A DNA stretch of 64,000 bases from Cryobacterium lactosi (GTDB taxonomy: Bacteria > Actinomycetota > Actinomycetes > Actinomycetales > Microbacteriaceae): assembly GCF_004403945.1 (NCBI RefSeq), contig NZ_SOHM01000031.1, forward strand, positions 336,532-400,531, read 5' to 3'. The notes under the pieces were generated by a model. It did not search any database. It worked only from the letters and a program-made list of their open reading frames with translations, and had not been told where the DNA came from. Both the position numbers and the translations under genes were made by a program. Positions within the stretch are counted from its first letter, which is position 1. Each line of letters begins with the position of its first letter. Below, piece by piece: positions 25,122-34,254 of the stretch.

Positions 25122-26185
25122 CGGCGTTGACCACCCCGAGCGAGGCGCCCGGCGCCGCCTCGGCCCCGGCGGACGAGCGGCTGGCGCGCACCCACCCTCT
25201 CGTGCGGCTGCTGCGCCGCCCCGAGATGGGCGCCCTGGTCGCCGCGCTGGCCATCTTCGTCTACTTCTCGGTGGCCACCAGCGCCTTTCTCTCGCCGGCC
25301 GGCGCGGCCACCTGGCTCTACTCCGCATCGCTGTTCGGCATCATGGCCGTCGCCGTGGCGATGCTCATGATCGGCGGCGAATTCGACCTCTCGGCCGGTG
25401 CCATGACCGGCACCACGGGCCTGCTTGTCGGCGCCTTCACCACCCAGTGGGGCATGAACCTCTGGCTGGCGATGCTGCTGGCCCTGCTGATCGCCCTGTC
25501 CGTCGGCGCCTTCAACGGATTCCTCGTTGTACGCACCGGCATCCCGAGCTTCATCGTGACGCTGGGCACCTTCTTCATCCTGCAGGGTCTCAACCTGGCC
25601 GGCACCAAGCTGGTCACCGGCCAGGTCGCCATCCAGGGCATGACCCTGGTGCCCGGTTTCGACGCCGGCAAGGTCATCTTCGGCTCCACCATCCCGGTGG
25701 CGGGCGTGAACCTCAAAGTGTCCGTGTTCTGGTGGCTCGGCATCACCGCCGTCGCCAGTTGGATCCTGCTGCGCACCCGGTACGGCAACTGGATCTTCGC
25801 CATCGGCGGGCAACTGCAGAGCGCCGTGCAGACCGGCGTGCCGGTCAAGCGCACCCGAATCGGCCTGTTCATGGGCACGGCCGCGGCCGGTTGGCTGGTC
25901 GGCATGCTCTCGCTCTTCGACGTGGCCACCGTGCAGGCCACCACGGGCATCGGCCAGGAATTCATCTACATCATCTGCGCCGTCGTCGGCGGCTGCCTGC
26001 TCACCGGCGGGTACGGGTCCGCGATCGGCGCCGCCCTCGGCGCCCTCATCTACGGCATGATCCTGCAGGGCATCGTGTTCGCCCAGTGGGACAACAACTG
26101 GCTCAAGGCTTTCCTGGGCGGGATGCTGCTGCTCGCGGTGCTGGTGAACCTCTCGGTGCGCCGCCAGGCGGGGGTGCGCGCATGA
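25118..26185 (+). CDS. Sugar ABC transporter permease (RbsC/FrcC type)
   Basis: 355 aa from ATG 25118, overlapping the binding-protein stop (ATGA); the frame is open further upstream but only as a shadow of the previous gene. A hydrophilic N-terminus of about 50 residues is followed by multiple membrane helices; the conserved [21 protein letters not shown] and [27 protein letters not shown] segments are typical of branched-chain-type sugar permeases. It should homodimerise and work with the downstream ATPase. Confidence 0.92.
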   Translation: MTALTTPSEAPGAASAPADERLARTHPLVRLLRRPEMGALVAALAIFVYFSVATSAFLSPAGAATWLYSASLFGIMAVAVAMLMIGGEFDLSAGAMTGTTGLLVGAFTTQWGMNLWLAMLLALLIALSVGAFNGFLVVRTGIPSFIVTLGTFFILQGLNLAGTKLVTGQVAIQGMTLVPGFDAGKVIFGSTIPVAGVNLKVSVFWWLGITAVASWILLRTRYGNWIFAIGGQLQSAVQTGVPVKRTRIGLFMGTAAAGWLVGMLSLFDVATVQATTGIGQEFIYIICAVVGGCLLTGGYGSAIGAALGALIYGMILQGIVFAQWDNNWLKAFLGGMLLLAVLVNLSVRRQAGVRA

Positions 26186-26970
26186 GCGCCGGCGTGGCAG
26201 CGCCCATCCTCGAGGTGCGCGGCGTCGGCAAGGTCTACGGCTCGGTCATCGCGCTCAGCGGCGTCTCCACCTCGGTGGGCGCCGGTGAGGTGCTCTGCGT
26301 GCTCGGCGATAACGGAGCGGGCAAGTCGACCCTGCTCAAAATCCTCGCGGGCGTGCACCCGCACTCCTCCGGCGAGCTGCTGCTCGACGGGCGCCCCGAA
26401 CACTTCACCGGCCCGCGCCAGGCGCTCGACGCCGGCATCGCCACGGTCTACCAGGACCTGGCGATCGTGGCGCTGATGCCGGTCTGGCGCAACTTCTTCC
26501 TTGGCGCAGAACTCAGCGCCGGGTTCGGCCCGTTCTCGCGTCTGAGGGTGGCCGAGATGCGGGCGATCACGCTGGAAGAACTGGGCCGGATGGGCATCGA
26601 CCTTCGTGACGTGGACCAGCCCATCGGCACCCTGTCCGGTGGGGAACGGCAGTCCGTCGCCATCGCCAGGGCCATCTACTTCGGCGCCAGGGTCGTGATC
26701 CTCGACGAACCCACCTCGGCGCTGGGCGTCAAACAGGCCGGCGTGGTGCTGCGCTACGTGGCTCAGGCCCGCGACCACGGCCTCGGTGTGGTGTTCGTCA
26801 CCCACAATCCGCACCACGCGTACCCGGTGGGCGACAGGTTCCTGGTGCTCAACCGCGGGGCCAGCCTGGGCGAGTTCGACAAGGACGGCATCAAGATCGA
26901 CGAGCTCACCCGGCTGATGGCCGGCGGAGCCGAGCTGGACTCACTCGCGCGGGAACTCGAGCGGGGCTGA
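26182..26970 (+). CDS. Sugar ABC transporter ATPase, single-domain
   Basis: 262 aa with Walker [10 protein letters not shown], signature LSGGERQS, Walker [12 protein letters not shown] and the switch histidine THNPHHA. RbsA/XylG-type ATPases are about 500 aa with two fused domains; this is a single domain as in FrcA-type systems, so a homodimer is needed. It overlaps the permease by ATGA and ends the operon; the next gene is convergent with a 1-bp gap. The ligand is likely a carbohydrate or polyol, inferred from the permease and binding-protein types. Confidence 0.92.
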   Translation: MSAGVAAPILEVRGVGKVYGSVIALSGVSTSVGAGEVLCVLGDNGAGKSTLLKILAGVHPHSSGELLLDGRPEHFTGPRQALDAGIATVYQDLAIVALMPVWRNFFLGAELSAGFGPFSRLRVAEMRAITLEELGRMGIDLRDVDQPIGTLSGGERQSVAIARAIYFGARVVILDEPTSALGVKQAGVVLRYVAQARDHGLGVVFVTHNPHHAYPVGDRFLVLNRGASLGEFDKDGIKIDELTRLMAGGAELDSLARELERG

Positions 26971-26971
26971 C

Positions 26972-27841
26972 CTACGGCTGCGGTCTGGGAATCAGCCGTT
27001 CTGCCAGGAACTCGACCGTGCGCTCAAGCGCGGCCCGGGTGGGGTGCCCGGGCTCGTCGACGAGGCTGACCGTGAGCACGCAGTGCGCCGATGACGGGAT
27101 CCCGGCCGCGTTGCCCGGCGACGAGTCGATCTCGATGCTCTCGAAACCGGCACCGAACTCCGTGCGCAAGGTCTGAAACCGCTCGGGCGGGCAGCCGCGG
27201 TCGTCGGTGAACCGCAGCCCCAGGATGCCAAGCCCCGCCGGGCCGTCGATGGTGCGTGCCTTGAGGGTGTCGATGTCCTGGGGCGCCAGGCCGATCGAGG
27301 CTCGCCCTGCGCCGAGGGGGAGGGGCAGCGCCGGCTGGCTCAGCACCGCGGCCAGTACCGCCGGCTCCAGGGCCGTGGCCAGGGCGAAGCCGCCGGTGAG
27401 GCACATGCCGATCACCCCCACCCCGGCGCCGCGACCCGGGTCGCCGCCATCCGCGCCGGCGCCAGCCGTGCCCACGCCAGCCATGCCCGCGCCGTCGGCC
27501 CAGGCCTGGCGCACCAGCGCCCGCAGCCATCCCGTGGCGCCAGCCGGCTGGCGGGTGAGCCCGCGGAACTCCTTGGACACACAGATGCGGCCGATGGTCC
27601 GCAGCATCGCGCCCGTCGTGACGTCCGCACCCGGCGTCCCGAACAGGCTCGGCAGGTACACCCTGAAACCGCGGTCGACCAGGCGGCGGGCCAGGTCGAC
27701 CACACCGGGATGGAGCCCGGGGATTTCGTGGATGAGCACCACGGCCGGTCCGCTCCCGGCCGTGAAAACCTGGTGCGAGTAACCATTGTGGCTGAAGGTG
27801 TACTCGGTGAAGCCCGTAAGCGCTGGGGGTGGCTGGGTCAT
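26972..27841 (-). CDS. Dienelactone-hydrolase-family protein
   Basis: 289 aa. The fold is shown by AVVLIHEIPGLHPGVVDLARRLVDRGFRVYLPSLFG and the nucleophile Cys in VIGMCLTGGFALA, where dienelactone hydrolases carry Cys rather than Ser. Between about residues 120 and 150 lies a Gly/Ala-rich insertion (GAGMAGVGTAGAGADGG), probably a flexible loop. ATG 27841 is chosen because TATCTT (complement of 27849-27854) lies 7 nt upstream, the leaderless layout seen in neighbours; the frame stays open far upstream without homology. It is divergent from the CMD gene. Confidence 0.85.
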   Translation of the reverse strand: MTQPPPALTGFTEYTFSHNGYSHQVFTAGSGPAVVLIHEIPGLHPGVVDLARRLVDRGFRVYLPSLFGTPGADVTTGAMLRTIGRICVSKEFRGLTRQPAGATGWLRALVRQAWADGAGMAGVGTAGAGADGGDPGRGAGVGVIGMCLTGGFALATALEPAVLAAVLSQPALPLPLGAGRASIGLAPQDIDTLKARTIDGPAGLGILGLRFTDDRGCPPERFQTLRTEFGAGFESIEIDSSPGNAAGIPSSAHCVLTVSLVDEPGHPTRAALERTVEFLAERLIPRPQP

Positions 27842-27897
27842 GGCTTTGAAGATAGCCCCCTCCGGGCGGATGAACCCACTCGGCGGCGTCTCATCCG

Positions 27898-27915
27898 TTT
27901 CGGGGGAATCCGAAA
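27898..27915. promoter_or_regulatory. Candidate operator in the DLH/CMD divergent region
   Basis: TTTCGG and CCGAAA form an 18-bp inverted repeat with a 6-nt spacer between the divergent genes at 27841 and 28050. It is a plausible dimeric repressor site; no regulator is next to it. Confidence 0.35.
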
Positions 27916-28049
27916 TGGCACCATCGGCGGGACGCAGATTGATTGCTACCGTCTGCGGCGAGAGGGAGGCGTGCCGATGCGGTGCGACTGCCGAACACCG
28001 CAAAAACCGAACACCGACAGGGCCCAGCCCTGGAAATGGAGCGATACCC

Positions 28050-28367
28050 ATGGCCACAGGAACAACACCCATATTGGATGCGGCGGCCGAGATCAACGCT
28101 GTCTCGCTGGCTCGCACCGACCTGGACCCGCGCACGCTGATGATCGCGAGGATCGCGGCCTTGGTGGCCGTCGATGCACCGGTCGGATCGTATTTCATGC
28201 ACGTCGGACCGGCAGTGGAGGTGGGGCTGACCGCCGATGACATCGAGGACGTCCTGGTCGCCGTTGCGCCGATCGTGGGCACCCCGCGGCTGATGTCGTC
28301 GGCGCGCAAGATCGTGGAGGCCTTCGACCTCGCCATCCAACTCGACTCAGAAGGCGACACCCAGTAA
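28050..28367 (+). CDS. Carboxymuconolactone-decarboxylase-family protein
   Basis: 105 aa, all-helical. The pattern ARIAALVAVDAPVGSYFMHVGPAVEVGLTADDIEDVLVAVAPIVGTPRLMSSARKI matches the CMD/AhpD fold. The usual CxxC redox pair of AhpD is absent, so peroxidase activity is unlikely; many such small members are uncharacterised. GGAG at 28038-28041 before ATG 28050 decides the start. It is divergent from a dienelactone hydrolase, another enzyme type of protocatechuate-like lactone pathways, but the pair alone does not make a pathway. Confidence 0.8.
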   Translation: MATGTTPILDAAAEINAVSLARTDLDPRTLMIARIAALVAVDAPVGSYFMHVGPAVEVGLTADDIEDVLVAVAPIVGTPRLMSSARKIVEAFDLAIQLDSEGDTQ

Positions 28368-28422
28368 CGCCGGAGTCCAGAGCGGCCGCTCCGTGCGGCC
28401 CGTCCAGTGAGGAGCGCCACCA

Positions 28423-29028
28423 GTGAAAAAGCCCGTTGTCGTCCTGACCCTGCTGGTGCTCCTCGCCGGATGTTCCGCCGTCGACGGCACCGATCCGTCG
28501 CCGAGCAGTTCCGCGCCGTCAGGCTCGTCCACCCCGTCGGCGGGGGAGACCGCATCGCCGCCGACCGATGAACAGGTCACGTGGGCCGGCACGGTCTGCA
28601 GCGACACATCAACCCTGAAGGCCGACGTTCAGGCGCTCGCGGAGGCGCCGGCTACCGACGTTGACGAGGTGGGTGCCGCGGTGGCCAAACAGATGGACAC
28701 CATTTCCGCCTCGGCGAGCACGCTGGTCGAGACCGTCAAGTCGCCGCCGGAGAACCTGGGCGACGATCCCGAGCTCCTGTCCGTGCAGGACTCGATCGAC
28801 ACCGCTGACCAATCCCTGAAGACCCTCCAGGCCAGCGCCAGCGCGGTGCAGGGCGCCACCGGGGCCGACCTGGTCGGTGCGTTGGCCACCCTCGTCGTCG
28901 ACACCGGCACCGTACTCTCGGCTGTCGCGGCGACCGTGCAGACCATCAGCACGGCGACCCGGGACACCTCCAGCACCCTCGGCCAGGCCTTCCGCGCCGC
29001 CCCCGAGTGCGCCACCCTCACCGCCTAG
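28423..29028 (+). CDS. Secreted lipoprotein of unknown function
   Basis: 201 aa. The leader MKKPVVVLTLLVLLAGC ends in a clean lipobox (Cys about 17), followed by a Ser/Pro/Thr linker to about residue 45. The remainder is an alanine/threonine-rich helical domain (QALAEAPATDVDEVGAAVAKQMDTISASASTLVETV), reminiscent of small actinobacterial surface helical bundles, with no enzymatic motif. GAGGAG precedes the GTG start. It stands just downstream of the CMD gene (55-nt gap) and could share its transcript. Confidence 0.75.
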   Translation: MKKPVVVLTLLVLLAGCSAVDGTDPSPSSSAPSGSSTPSAGETASPPTDEQVTWAGTVCSDTSTLKADVQALAEAPATDVDEVGAAVAKQMDTISASASTLVETVKSPPENLGDDPELLSVQDSIDTADQSLKTLQASASAVQGATGADLVGALATLVVDTGTVLSAVAATVQTISTATRDTSSTLGQAFRAAPECATLTA

Positions 29029-29159
29029 CCGCGACCCCGTCCGTTGGGTGATCTCGACAGGCTCGATCAGCGGGTGAGGGCGCCTGCGGGAGGTCGTTTG
29101 GGGTGGACTCAGGGGAATCTCAGGATGGCGCGGGAATGAAACGAGGGCACAGGCGTTGA

Positions 29160-29180
29160 GTTGAGTCGAGGGCGCTCAAG
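29160..29180. promoter_or_regulatory. HAIR-like (HspR) operator
   Basis: GTTGAGT-N7-GCTCAAG matches the HspR box CTTGAGT-N7-ACTCAAG at 12 of 14 positions, with the correct 7-nt spacer. It lies 40 bp before the chaperone start, and an in-frame TTG at 29161 falls inside it, which argues against that TTG as the start. Confidence 0.7.
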
Positions 29181-29220
29181 TTTGGGTTTCGTCCTCGTAT
29201 CGATTCCCCAGGAGGTTTCC

Positions 29221-31791
29221 TTGCCTACATACTTCGGCCCGACCGGTTCCGAAAACGGTTCGTTCGACGAATTCCTGGCCCGCTACCTGCAGGGCCAGCG
29301 CCAGGCGCAGTCCGGCCGTCCCATCGAGATCACCCGGCTGCTCAGCCGCCGCACCCACGAGCTCCTCGTGCAGGCCGCTCAGTTCGCCGTCGACCACGGC
29401 CACGCCCACGTGGACGCCCTGCACCTGCTTCGGGTCATGGTGGAGCAGGAACCCGCTGCCTCGGCCATCCGCCGGGCCGGTGGCGACCCCGCCGCGATCG
29501 TGACGGCCGCCGACGAGCGTCTCCCGGAGTCGAGTGACCAGCAGGCCACGTCGGCGCCGGCCCTCACGCCCTCCGCTCAGCGTGCCCTGCTGGATGCCCA
29601 CCAGGTCGCCCGCGCCTTCGGCTCCACCTATATCGACCCCGAACACCTGTTCTTCGCCTTCGTGGTGAACCAGGACGCCCCCGCCGCCCAGGTGCTCGCC
29701 GCCGCCGGCGTCACCGCCGAGTCTCTCCAGGCCGGTGCCCAGGAGGCAGCGAACGAGGATGCGCAGACCGGAAGCGGCGTCGCGAAGAACGGCGAGGCAT
29801 CCGACACCCCGATGCTCGACACCTACGGCGTCGACCTCACCGAGCGCGCCCGCTCCGGAAAGCTCGACCCGGTGATCGGCCGCAGCGACGAGATCGAACA
29901 GACCGTGGAGATCCTCTCCCGGCGCACCAAGAACAACCCGGTTCTGATCGGCGAGGCCGGCGTGGGCAAGACCGCCGTCGTCGAGGGCCTGGCCCAGGCC
30001 ATCGTCGACGGCCTCGTGCCCGAGCAGCTGCGCGGCAAGCGGGTCATCGCGCTCGACCTGCCCGCCATGCTCGCCGGCACCCGCTACCGCGGCGACTTCG
30101 AGGAACGCCTCACCACGACCATGGATGAGATCAGCGAACGCAGCGACGAGATCATCGTCTTCATCGACGAGCTGCACACCGTCGTCGGTGCCGGCGGCTC
30201 CGGCGAGGGTGGAATGGACGCCGGCAACATCCTCAAGCCGCGCCTGGCGCGCGGTGAGCTGCACGTGGTGGGTGCCACCACCCTGAACGAGTACCGCAAG
30301 GTCGAGAAGGACCCGGCGCTCGAACGCCGTTTCCAGCCCGTGCGGGTGGGCGAGCCGAGCATCGAGGATGCCGTGCAGATCCTCGCCGGCCTGCAGGAGC
30401 GTTACGCCGAGCACCACTCGGTGCGCTACACGGATGCCGCGATCCGCGCCGCCGTGGAGATGAGCGCCCGGTACATCCCCGACCGGTTCCTGCCCGACAA
30501 GGCCATCGACCTGATCGACCAAGCCGGCGCCCGCGCCCGCCTGGCGCTCGGCTCCCGCGTGGACGTCACGGGCTTGCGCGAGAAGCAGTCCGCGCTCGAG
30601 TCGGCGAAGGCCCAAGCGGTCGCCGACGAGCAGTACGAGGAGGCATCCCGGTTGCGCGACGAGGCCGAGACGATCGCGGCGACCCTCGACGCGGCCGTCA
30701 TCAGCCAGGGCGGTGAGGACTCCGGTCCGTCCGCCGTGGTGGACGAGGCCGAGATCGCCGCGATCATCGCCAGGGCCACCGGCATCCCGGCCAGCCGCCT
30801 CACCGCGGGCGACCGGGAACGCCTGGCCACGCTCGAGGACGACCTGCACCAGCGGGTCATCGGGCAGGACGACGCGGTGACCGTGATCGCCAAGGCCGTG
30901 CGGCGCAACCGCACGGGCATGGGCGACGCCCACCGTCCGGTCGGCAGCTTCCTCTTCCTCGGCCCCACCGGTGTCGGCAAGACCGAGCTGGCCAAGTCCC
31001 TGGCCCAGTCGCTGTTCGGTGACGAGAAGGCCATGCTGCGCTTCGACATGAGCGAGTTTAGCGAGCGCCACACCGTCAGCCGTCTGGTCGGTGCCCCTCC
31101 CGGCTACGTCGGCTACGACGAGGCCGGCCAGCTGACCGAACACGTGCGGCGGAACCCGTACTCGGTGGTGCTGCTCGACGAGATCGAGAAGGCGCACCCG
31201 GATGTCTTCAACCTGCTGCTGCAGGTGCTCGACGACGGCCGTCTCACCGACGGCCAGGGTCGCACGGTGGACTTCCGCAACACCGTCGTGATCATGACCT
31301 CGAACATCGGTTCCGAGGTGCTGGCGAGCCGGAGCGGCGCGCTCGGCTTCACCGCCGACCTGGACGGCGCCGGCAACGGCTTCGGCTCGGAGAAGGCGCT
31401 GCGCGACCGGGTGATGGCCAAGCTCCGCGAGGCCATGCGGCCCGAGTTCCTCAACCGCATCGACGAGGTCGTGCTGTTCCGCAAGCTCGATCAGCCGCAG
31501 CTCCGGCAGATCGTGCGGCTGCTGCTGAACCAGACCGAGGCCAGGCTCGCCGCCCAGGGTCACGCGCTCACCGTGAGCGACGCGGCCGTGGACTGGATCG
31601 CCGAGAATGGCTACGAGCCCGAGTACGGTGCCCGGCCGCTCCGCCGGGTCATCCAGCGCCGGCTCGACGACAAGATCGCCGACCTGCTGGTGGCCGCGGA
31701 GCTCGGCACGGGGGGAGTCGTGGCGGTGACAGTCGTCGACGGCGCACTGCGCGTGGCGGCTGAACCCGCGCGGATGCCACTGGCGGCGTAG
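29221..31791 (+). CDS. Clp-family AAA+ chaperone (ClpC/ClpB type)
   Basis: 856 aa from TTG 29221, preceded by AGGAGG at 29210-29215. An unusual N-terminus ([28 protein letters not shown]) precedes a Clp-N repeat domain (residues about 40-190). AAA1 has GEAGVGKTA, and AAA2 has GPTGVGKTE with [13 protein letters not shown]. Between them is a UVR-like stretch ([13 protein letters not shown]), as in ClpC, rather than the long ClpB coiled coil. It unfolds substrates for ClpP or disaggregates proteins; I see no sure ClpP-docking loop. HspR-type control through the upstream box makes it a heat-shock gene, inferred from Streptomyces and Mycobacterium clpB/dnaK. Confidence 0.88.
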   Translation: MPTYFGPTGSENGSFDEFLARYLQGQRQAQSGRPIEITRLLSRRTHELLVQAAQFAVDHGHAHVDALHLLRVMVEQEPAASAIRRAGGDPAAIVTAADERLPESSDQQATSAPALTPSAQRALLDAHQVARAFGSTYIDPEHLFFAFVVNQDAPAAQVLAAAGVTAESLQAGAQEAANEDAQTGSGVAKNGEASDTPMLDTYGVDLTERARSGKLDPVIGRSDEIEQTVEILSRRTKNNPVLIGEAGVGKTAVVEGLAQAIVDGLVPEQLRGKRVIALDLPAMLAGTRYRGDFEERLTTTMDEISERSDEIIVFIDELHTVVGAGGSGEGGMDAGNILKPRLARGELHVVGATTLNEYRKVEKDPALERRFQPVRVGEPSIEDAVQILAGLQERYAEHHSVRYTDAAIRAAVEMSARYIPDRFLPDKAIDLIDQAGARARLALGSRVDVTGLREKQSALESAKAQAVADEQYEEASRLRDEAETIAATLDAAVISQGGEDSGPSAVVDEAEIAAIIARATGIPASRLTAGDRERLATLEDDLHQRVIGQDDAVTVIAKAVRRNRTGMGDAHRPVGSFLFLGPTGVGKTELAKSLAQSLFGDEKAMLRFDMSEFSERHTVSRLVGAPPGYVGYDEAGQLTEHVRRNPYSVVLLDEIEKAHPDVFNLLLQVLDDGRLTDGQGRTVDFRNTVVIMTSNIGSEVLASRSGALGFTADLDGAGNGFGSEKALRDRVMAKLREAMRPEFLNRIDEVVLFRKLDQPQLRQIVRLLLNQTEARLAAQGHALTVSDAAVDWIAENGYEPEYGARPLRRVIQRRLDDKIADLLVAAELGTGGVVAVTVVDGALRVAAEPARMPLAA

Positions 31792-31802
31792 CCGCACGGC
31801 AC

Positions 31803-31843
31803 AACGCCCCGACCGGACCTGCACGTGGTCCGGCCGGGGCGTT
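31803..31843. terminator. Bidirectional terminator hairpin
   Basis: A 17-bp arm at 31803-31819 (AACGCCCCGACCGGACC) pairs with 31827-31843 with one mismatch, leaving a 7-nt loop. It lies between the convergent chaperone and glutamine synthetase genes, with a short T-run after the right arm and A residues before the left. Confidence 0.75.
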
Positions 31844-31870
31844 TGTGCGTTCGGCTGCGGGCTGGTCGGC

Positions 31871-34063
31871 CTACAGGATGAAGAGCATCTCCTGGTACGT
31901 CGGCAGCGGCCAGAGGTCATCGGCGACGATGCCCTCCAGCACATCGGCCGCGGCGCGTACCGCGGTCATGGCCGGCAGCAGGGCGTCCCTGGCGTGTTCG
32001 GCCTCGGCCAGCGCACCGGCCTCGTCGGCAGAGTGCCCGGTCTCGGCGGCCAGGGCCTCCTTGAGTGCGGCCAGGGCGGTGCGCAGCTGGGAAATCGGGC
32101 CGCTCACCTCCAGCAGCGCCGCGACGTCCGCTTCCCCGCCTGCGGCCTTGACGGCGCCGACGTTGATCGCGACCTCGGTCTGGTGCCGTACCGCGGCCGG
32201 CAGGATCTGGGTCGAACCCATCTCCAGCGTGAGCCGGGCCTCGACACCGATGGTCAACGCGTACTGCTCCAGGCCGATCTCATAGCGGCTGTGCATCTCG
32301 CGGTGGTTGAACACCCGGTACTTCTCGAACAGGTCCATGGCCGAGTCGGTGATCAGCTCGGGCAGGGCGTCCAGCGTGGTGCGCAGGTTCGCCAGCCCGC
32401 GCTTCTCGGCCTCGATCGGCCAGGAGTCCGCGTAGCCGTCACCGTTGAACACGATGGCACCGTGATCGGTGATGATCTGGGTGAGCAGGGCCTGCACGGC
32501 GGTGTCGAAGTCGGTGCCGGCCTCGACGGCCGCCTCCAGGTCGGTGGCGATGTAGTCCAGCGACTCCGCCATGATCGTGTTGATGGTGACCATCGGGCCG
32601 CTCACGGTCTGCATCGAACCGGGCGCGCGGAACTCGAAGCGGTTTCCGGTGAACGCGAACGGGCTGGTGCGGTTGCGGTCGCCCGGGTCGGTCGGCAGCT
32701 GGGGCAGCGTGTCGACGCCGATGATCATGGTGCCCCTGTCCTTCGAGGAGGTCGCCGGGCCCTTGGCTATCTGGTCGAACACATCCGCCAATTGGTCGCC
32801 GAGGAAGATCGAGATGATCGCCGGCGGGGCTTCATTGGCGCCGAGACGGTGGTCGTTGGTCGCCGAGGCGACCGAGACCCGCAGCAAGCCGGCGTACTTG
32901 TGCACGGCCCGGATCACGGCGGCGCAGAAGACCAGGAACTGGGCGTTGTCGTGCGGGTTGTCGCCGGGCACGAGCAGGCTGCCGAGCTGGTTGTTGCCCA
33001 GCGAGAAGTTCACGTGCTTGCCCGAGCCGTTGACGCCCTGGAAGGGCTTCTCGTGGAAGAGGCACTCCATGCCGTGCTTCTTGGCGATGGTCTTGAACGT
33101 GGTCATCAGCAGTTGCTGGTGGTCGGCGGCGATGTTGCCGCGTTCGAACATCGGCGCGATCTCGAACTGGCCTGGTGCCACCTCGTTGTGCCGGGTCTTG
33201 GCGGGGATGCCGAGTTTGAACAGCTCCCGTTCGGTGTCCATCATGAACCCGAGCACCCGCTCGGGGATGGCGCCGAAGTAGTGGTCGTCGAACTCCTGGC
33301 CCTTGGGCGGCTTGGCGCCGAACAGGGTGCGGCCGGAGTTCAGCAGGTCCGGGCGGGCCAGGAAGAAGTGCCGGTCCACGAGGAAGTATTCCTGCTCAGG
33401 GCCGCAGAACGAGACGACCTTGGCCGGCTTGTCGTGACCGAACAGGCGAAGGATGCGTTCGGCGTGTTCGCCCATCGCCTGCTGCGAGCGCAGCAGCGGC
33501 GTCTTGTGGTCCAGGGCCTCGCCGGTCATGGAGACGAAGACCGTGGGGATGCACAGGGTGTTGCCGTTCGGGTTCTCCAGCACATAGGCGGGACTGGTGA
33601 CGTCCCAGCCTGTGTAGCCGCGGGCCTCGAAGGTGTTGCGCAGGCCGCCGTTGGGAAAGCTGGAGGCATCGGGTTCGCCCTGCACGAGGGTCTTGCCGGC
33701 GAACTCGGCCAGGGCCGTGCCGTCGCCGACGGGTTCGAGGAAGCTGTCGTGCTTCTCCGCGGTGAGGCCGGTCAACGGGTAGAACACGTGCGCGTAGTGC
33801 GACGCGCCTTTCTCCATCGCCCAGTCCTTCATGGCGCTGGCGACAGCATCGGCGATCAGCGGATCCAGCATGGCGCCGTGCTCGATGGTGGCCATCACCG
33901 ACTTGTAGACGAGTTTGGGCAGCCGCTTCTGCATGACGACGCTGCTGAACACGTTCTCGCCGAAAATCTGGCCGGGCGTTTCAGCGTCTGTGAAGCTGAC
34001 CGCCGGTGGCACGTAGGCCTCGACATCCCTGATCGCCTGCAGGCGCATGGCATTTCCACTCAT
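31871..34063 (-). CDS. glnN: Glutamine synthetase type III
   Basis: 730 aa, the normal length of GSIII. Recognisable are the N-terminal [17 protein letters not shown] segment, the core [21 protein letters not shown], the glutamate/ammonia-site [15 protein letters not shown] and [11 protein letters not shown]. It makes glutamine from glutamate, ammonia and ATP as a cytoplasmic dodecamer. AAAGGGG before the ATG supports the start. It is divergent from a helicase gene. An inverted GTCAC/GTGAC element at 34143-34163 resembles part of a GlnR box, but nitrogen control is only suggested. Confidence 0.93.
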   Translation of the reverse strand: MSGNAMRLQAIRDVEAYVPPAVSFTDAETPGQIFGENVFSSVVMQKRLPKLVYKSVMATIEHGAMLDPLIADAVASAMKDWAMEKGASHYAHVFYPLTGLTAEKHDSFLEPVGDGTALAEFAGKTLVQGEPDASSFPNGGLRNTFEARGYTGWDVTSPAYVLENPNGNTLCIPTVFVSMTGEALDHKTPLLRSQQAMGEHAERILRLFGHDKPAKVVSFCGPEQEYFLVDRHFFLARPDLLNSGRTLFGAKPPKGQEFDDHYFGAIPERVLGFMMDTERELFKLGIPAKTRHNEVAPGQFEIAPMFERGNIAADHQQLLMTTFKTIAKKHGMECLFHEKPFQGVNGSGKHVNFSLGNNQLGSLLVPGDNPHDNAQFLVFCAAVIRAVHKYAGLLRVSVASATNDHRLGANEAPPAIISIFLGDQLADVFDQIAKGPATSSKDRGTMIIGVDTLPQLPTDPGDRNRTSPFAFTGNRFEFRAPGSMQTVSGPMVTINTIMAESLDYIATDLEAAVEAGTDFDTAVQALLTQIITDHGAIVFNGDGYADSWPIEAEKRGLANLRTTLDALPELITDSAMDLFEKYRVFNHREMHSRYEIGLEQYALTIGVEARLTLEMGSTQILPAAVRHQTEVAINVGAVKAAGGEADVAALLEVSGPISQLRTALAALKEALAAETGHSADEAGALAEAEHARDALLPAMTAVRAAADVLEGIVADDLWPLPTYQEMLFIL

Positions 34064-34142
34064 TTACTACCCCTTTGATTCGGGCTCTTTCCGCGACTAG
34101 TTACGGAATCCGGTGCTCCAAATGTAGGGAGCTTCTATGCCG

Positions 34143-34163
34143 GTCACATTTCGGCCGCGTGAC
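34143..34163. promoter_or_regulatory. Weak GlnR-box-like inverted repeat
   Basis: GTCAC-N11-GTGAC; read toward glutamine synthetase it gives GTCAC-N6-GAAAT, near the GTnAC-N6-GnAAC GlnR half pattern. The rest of the GlnR box is not present. Confidence 0.25.
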
Positions 34164-34254
34164 AGGCTCGGTCTCCGCCCTCTCCCGATCGGGGGACGAA
34201 ACCCGGCCGCGCCACCAGCGGCTAAACTGGTCGTTTGATTTGAGGGGTGTTTGA

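Noticed and set aside
31803..31843. Riboswitch upstream of glutamine synthetase
   Set aside because: The hairpin is at the 3' end of both flanking genes, so it is a terminator, not a leader.
34064..34254. Rifamycin-associated element upstream of the HelD gene
   Set aside because: No long GC-rich inverted repeat of the expected form is present; only a weak GTCAC/GTGAC pair.
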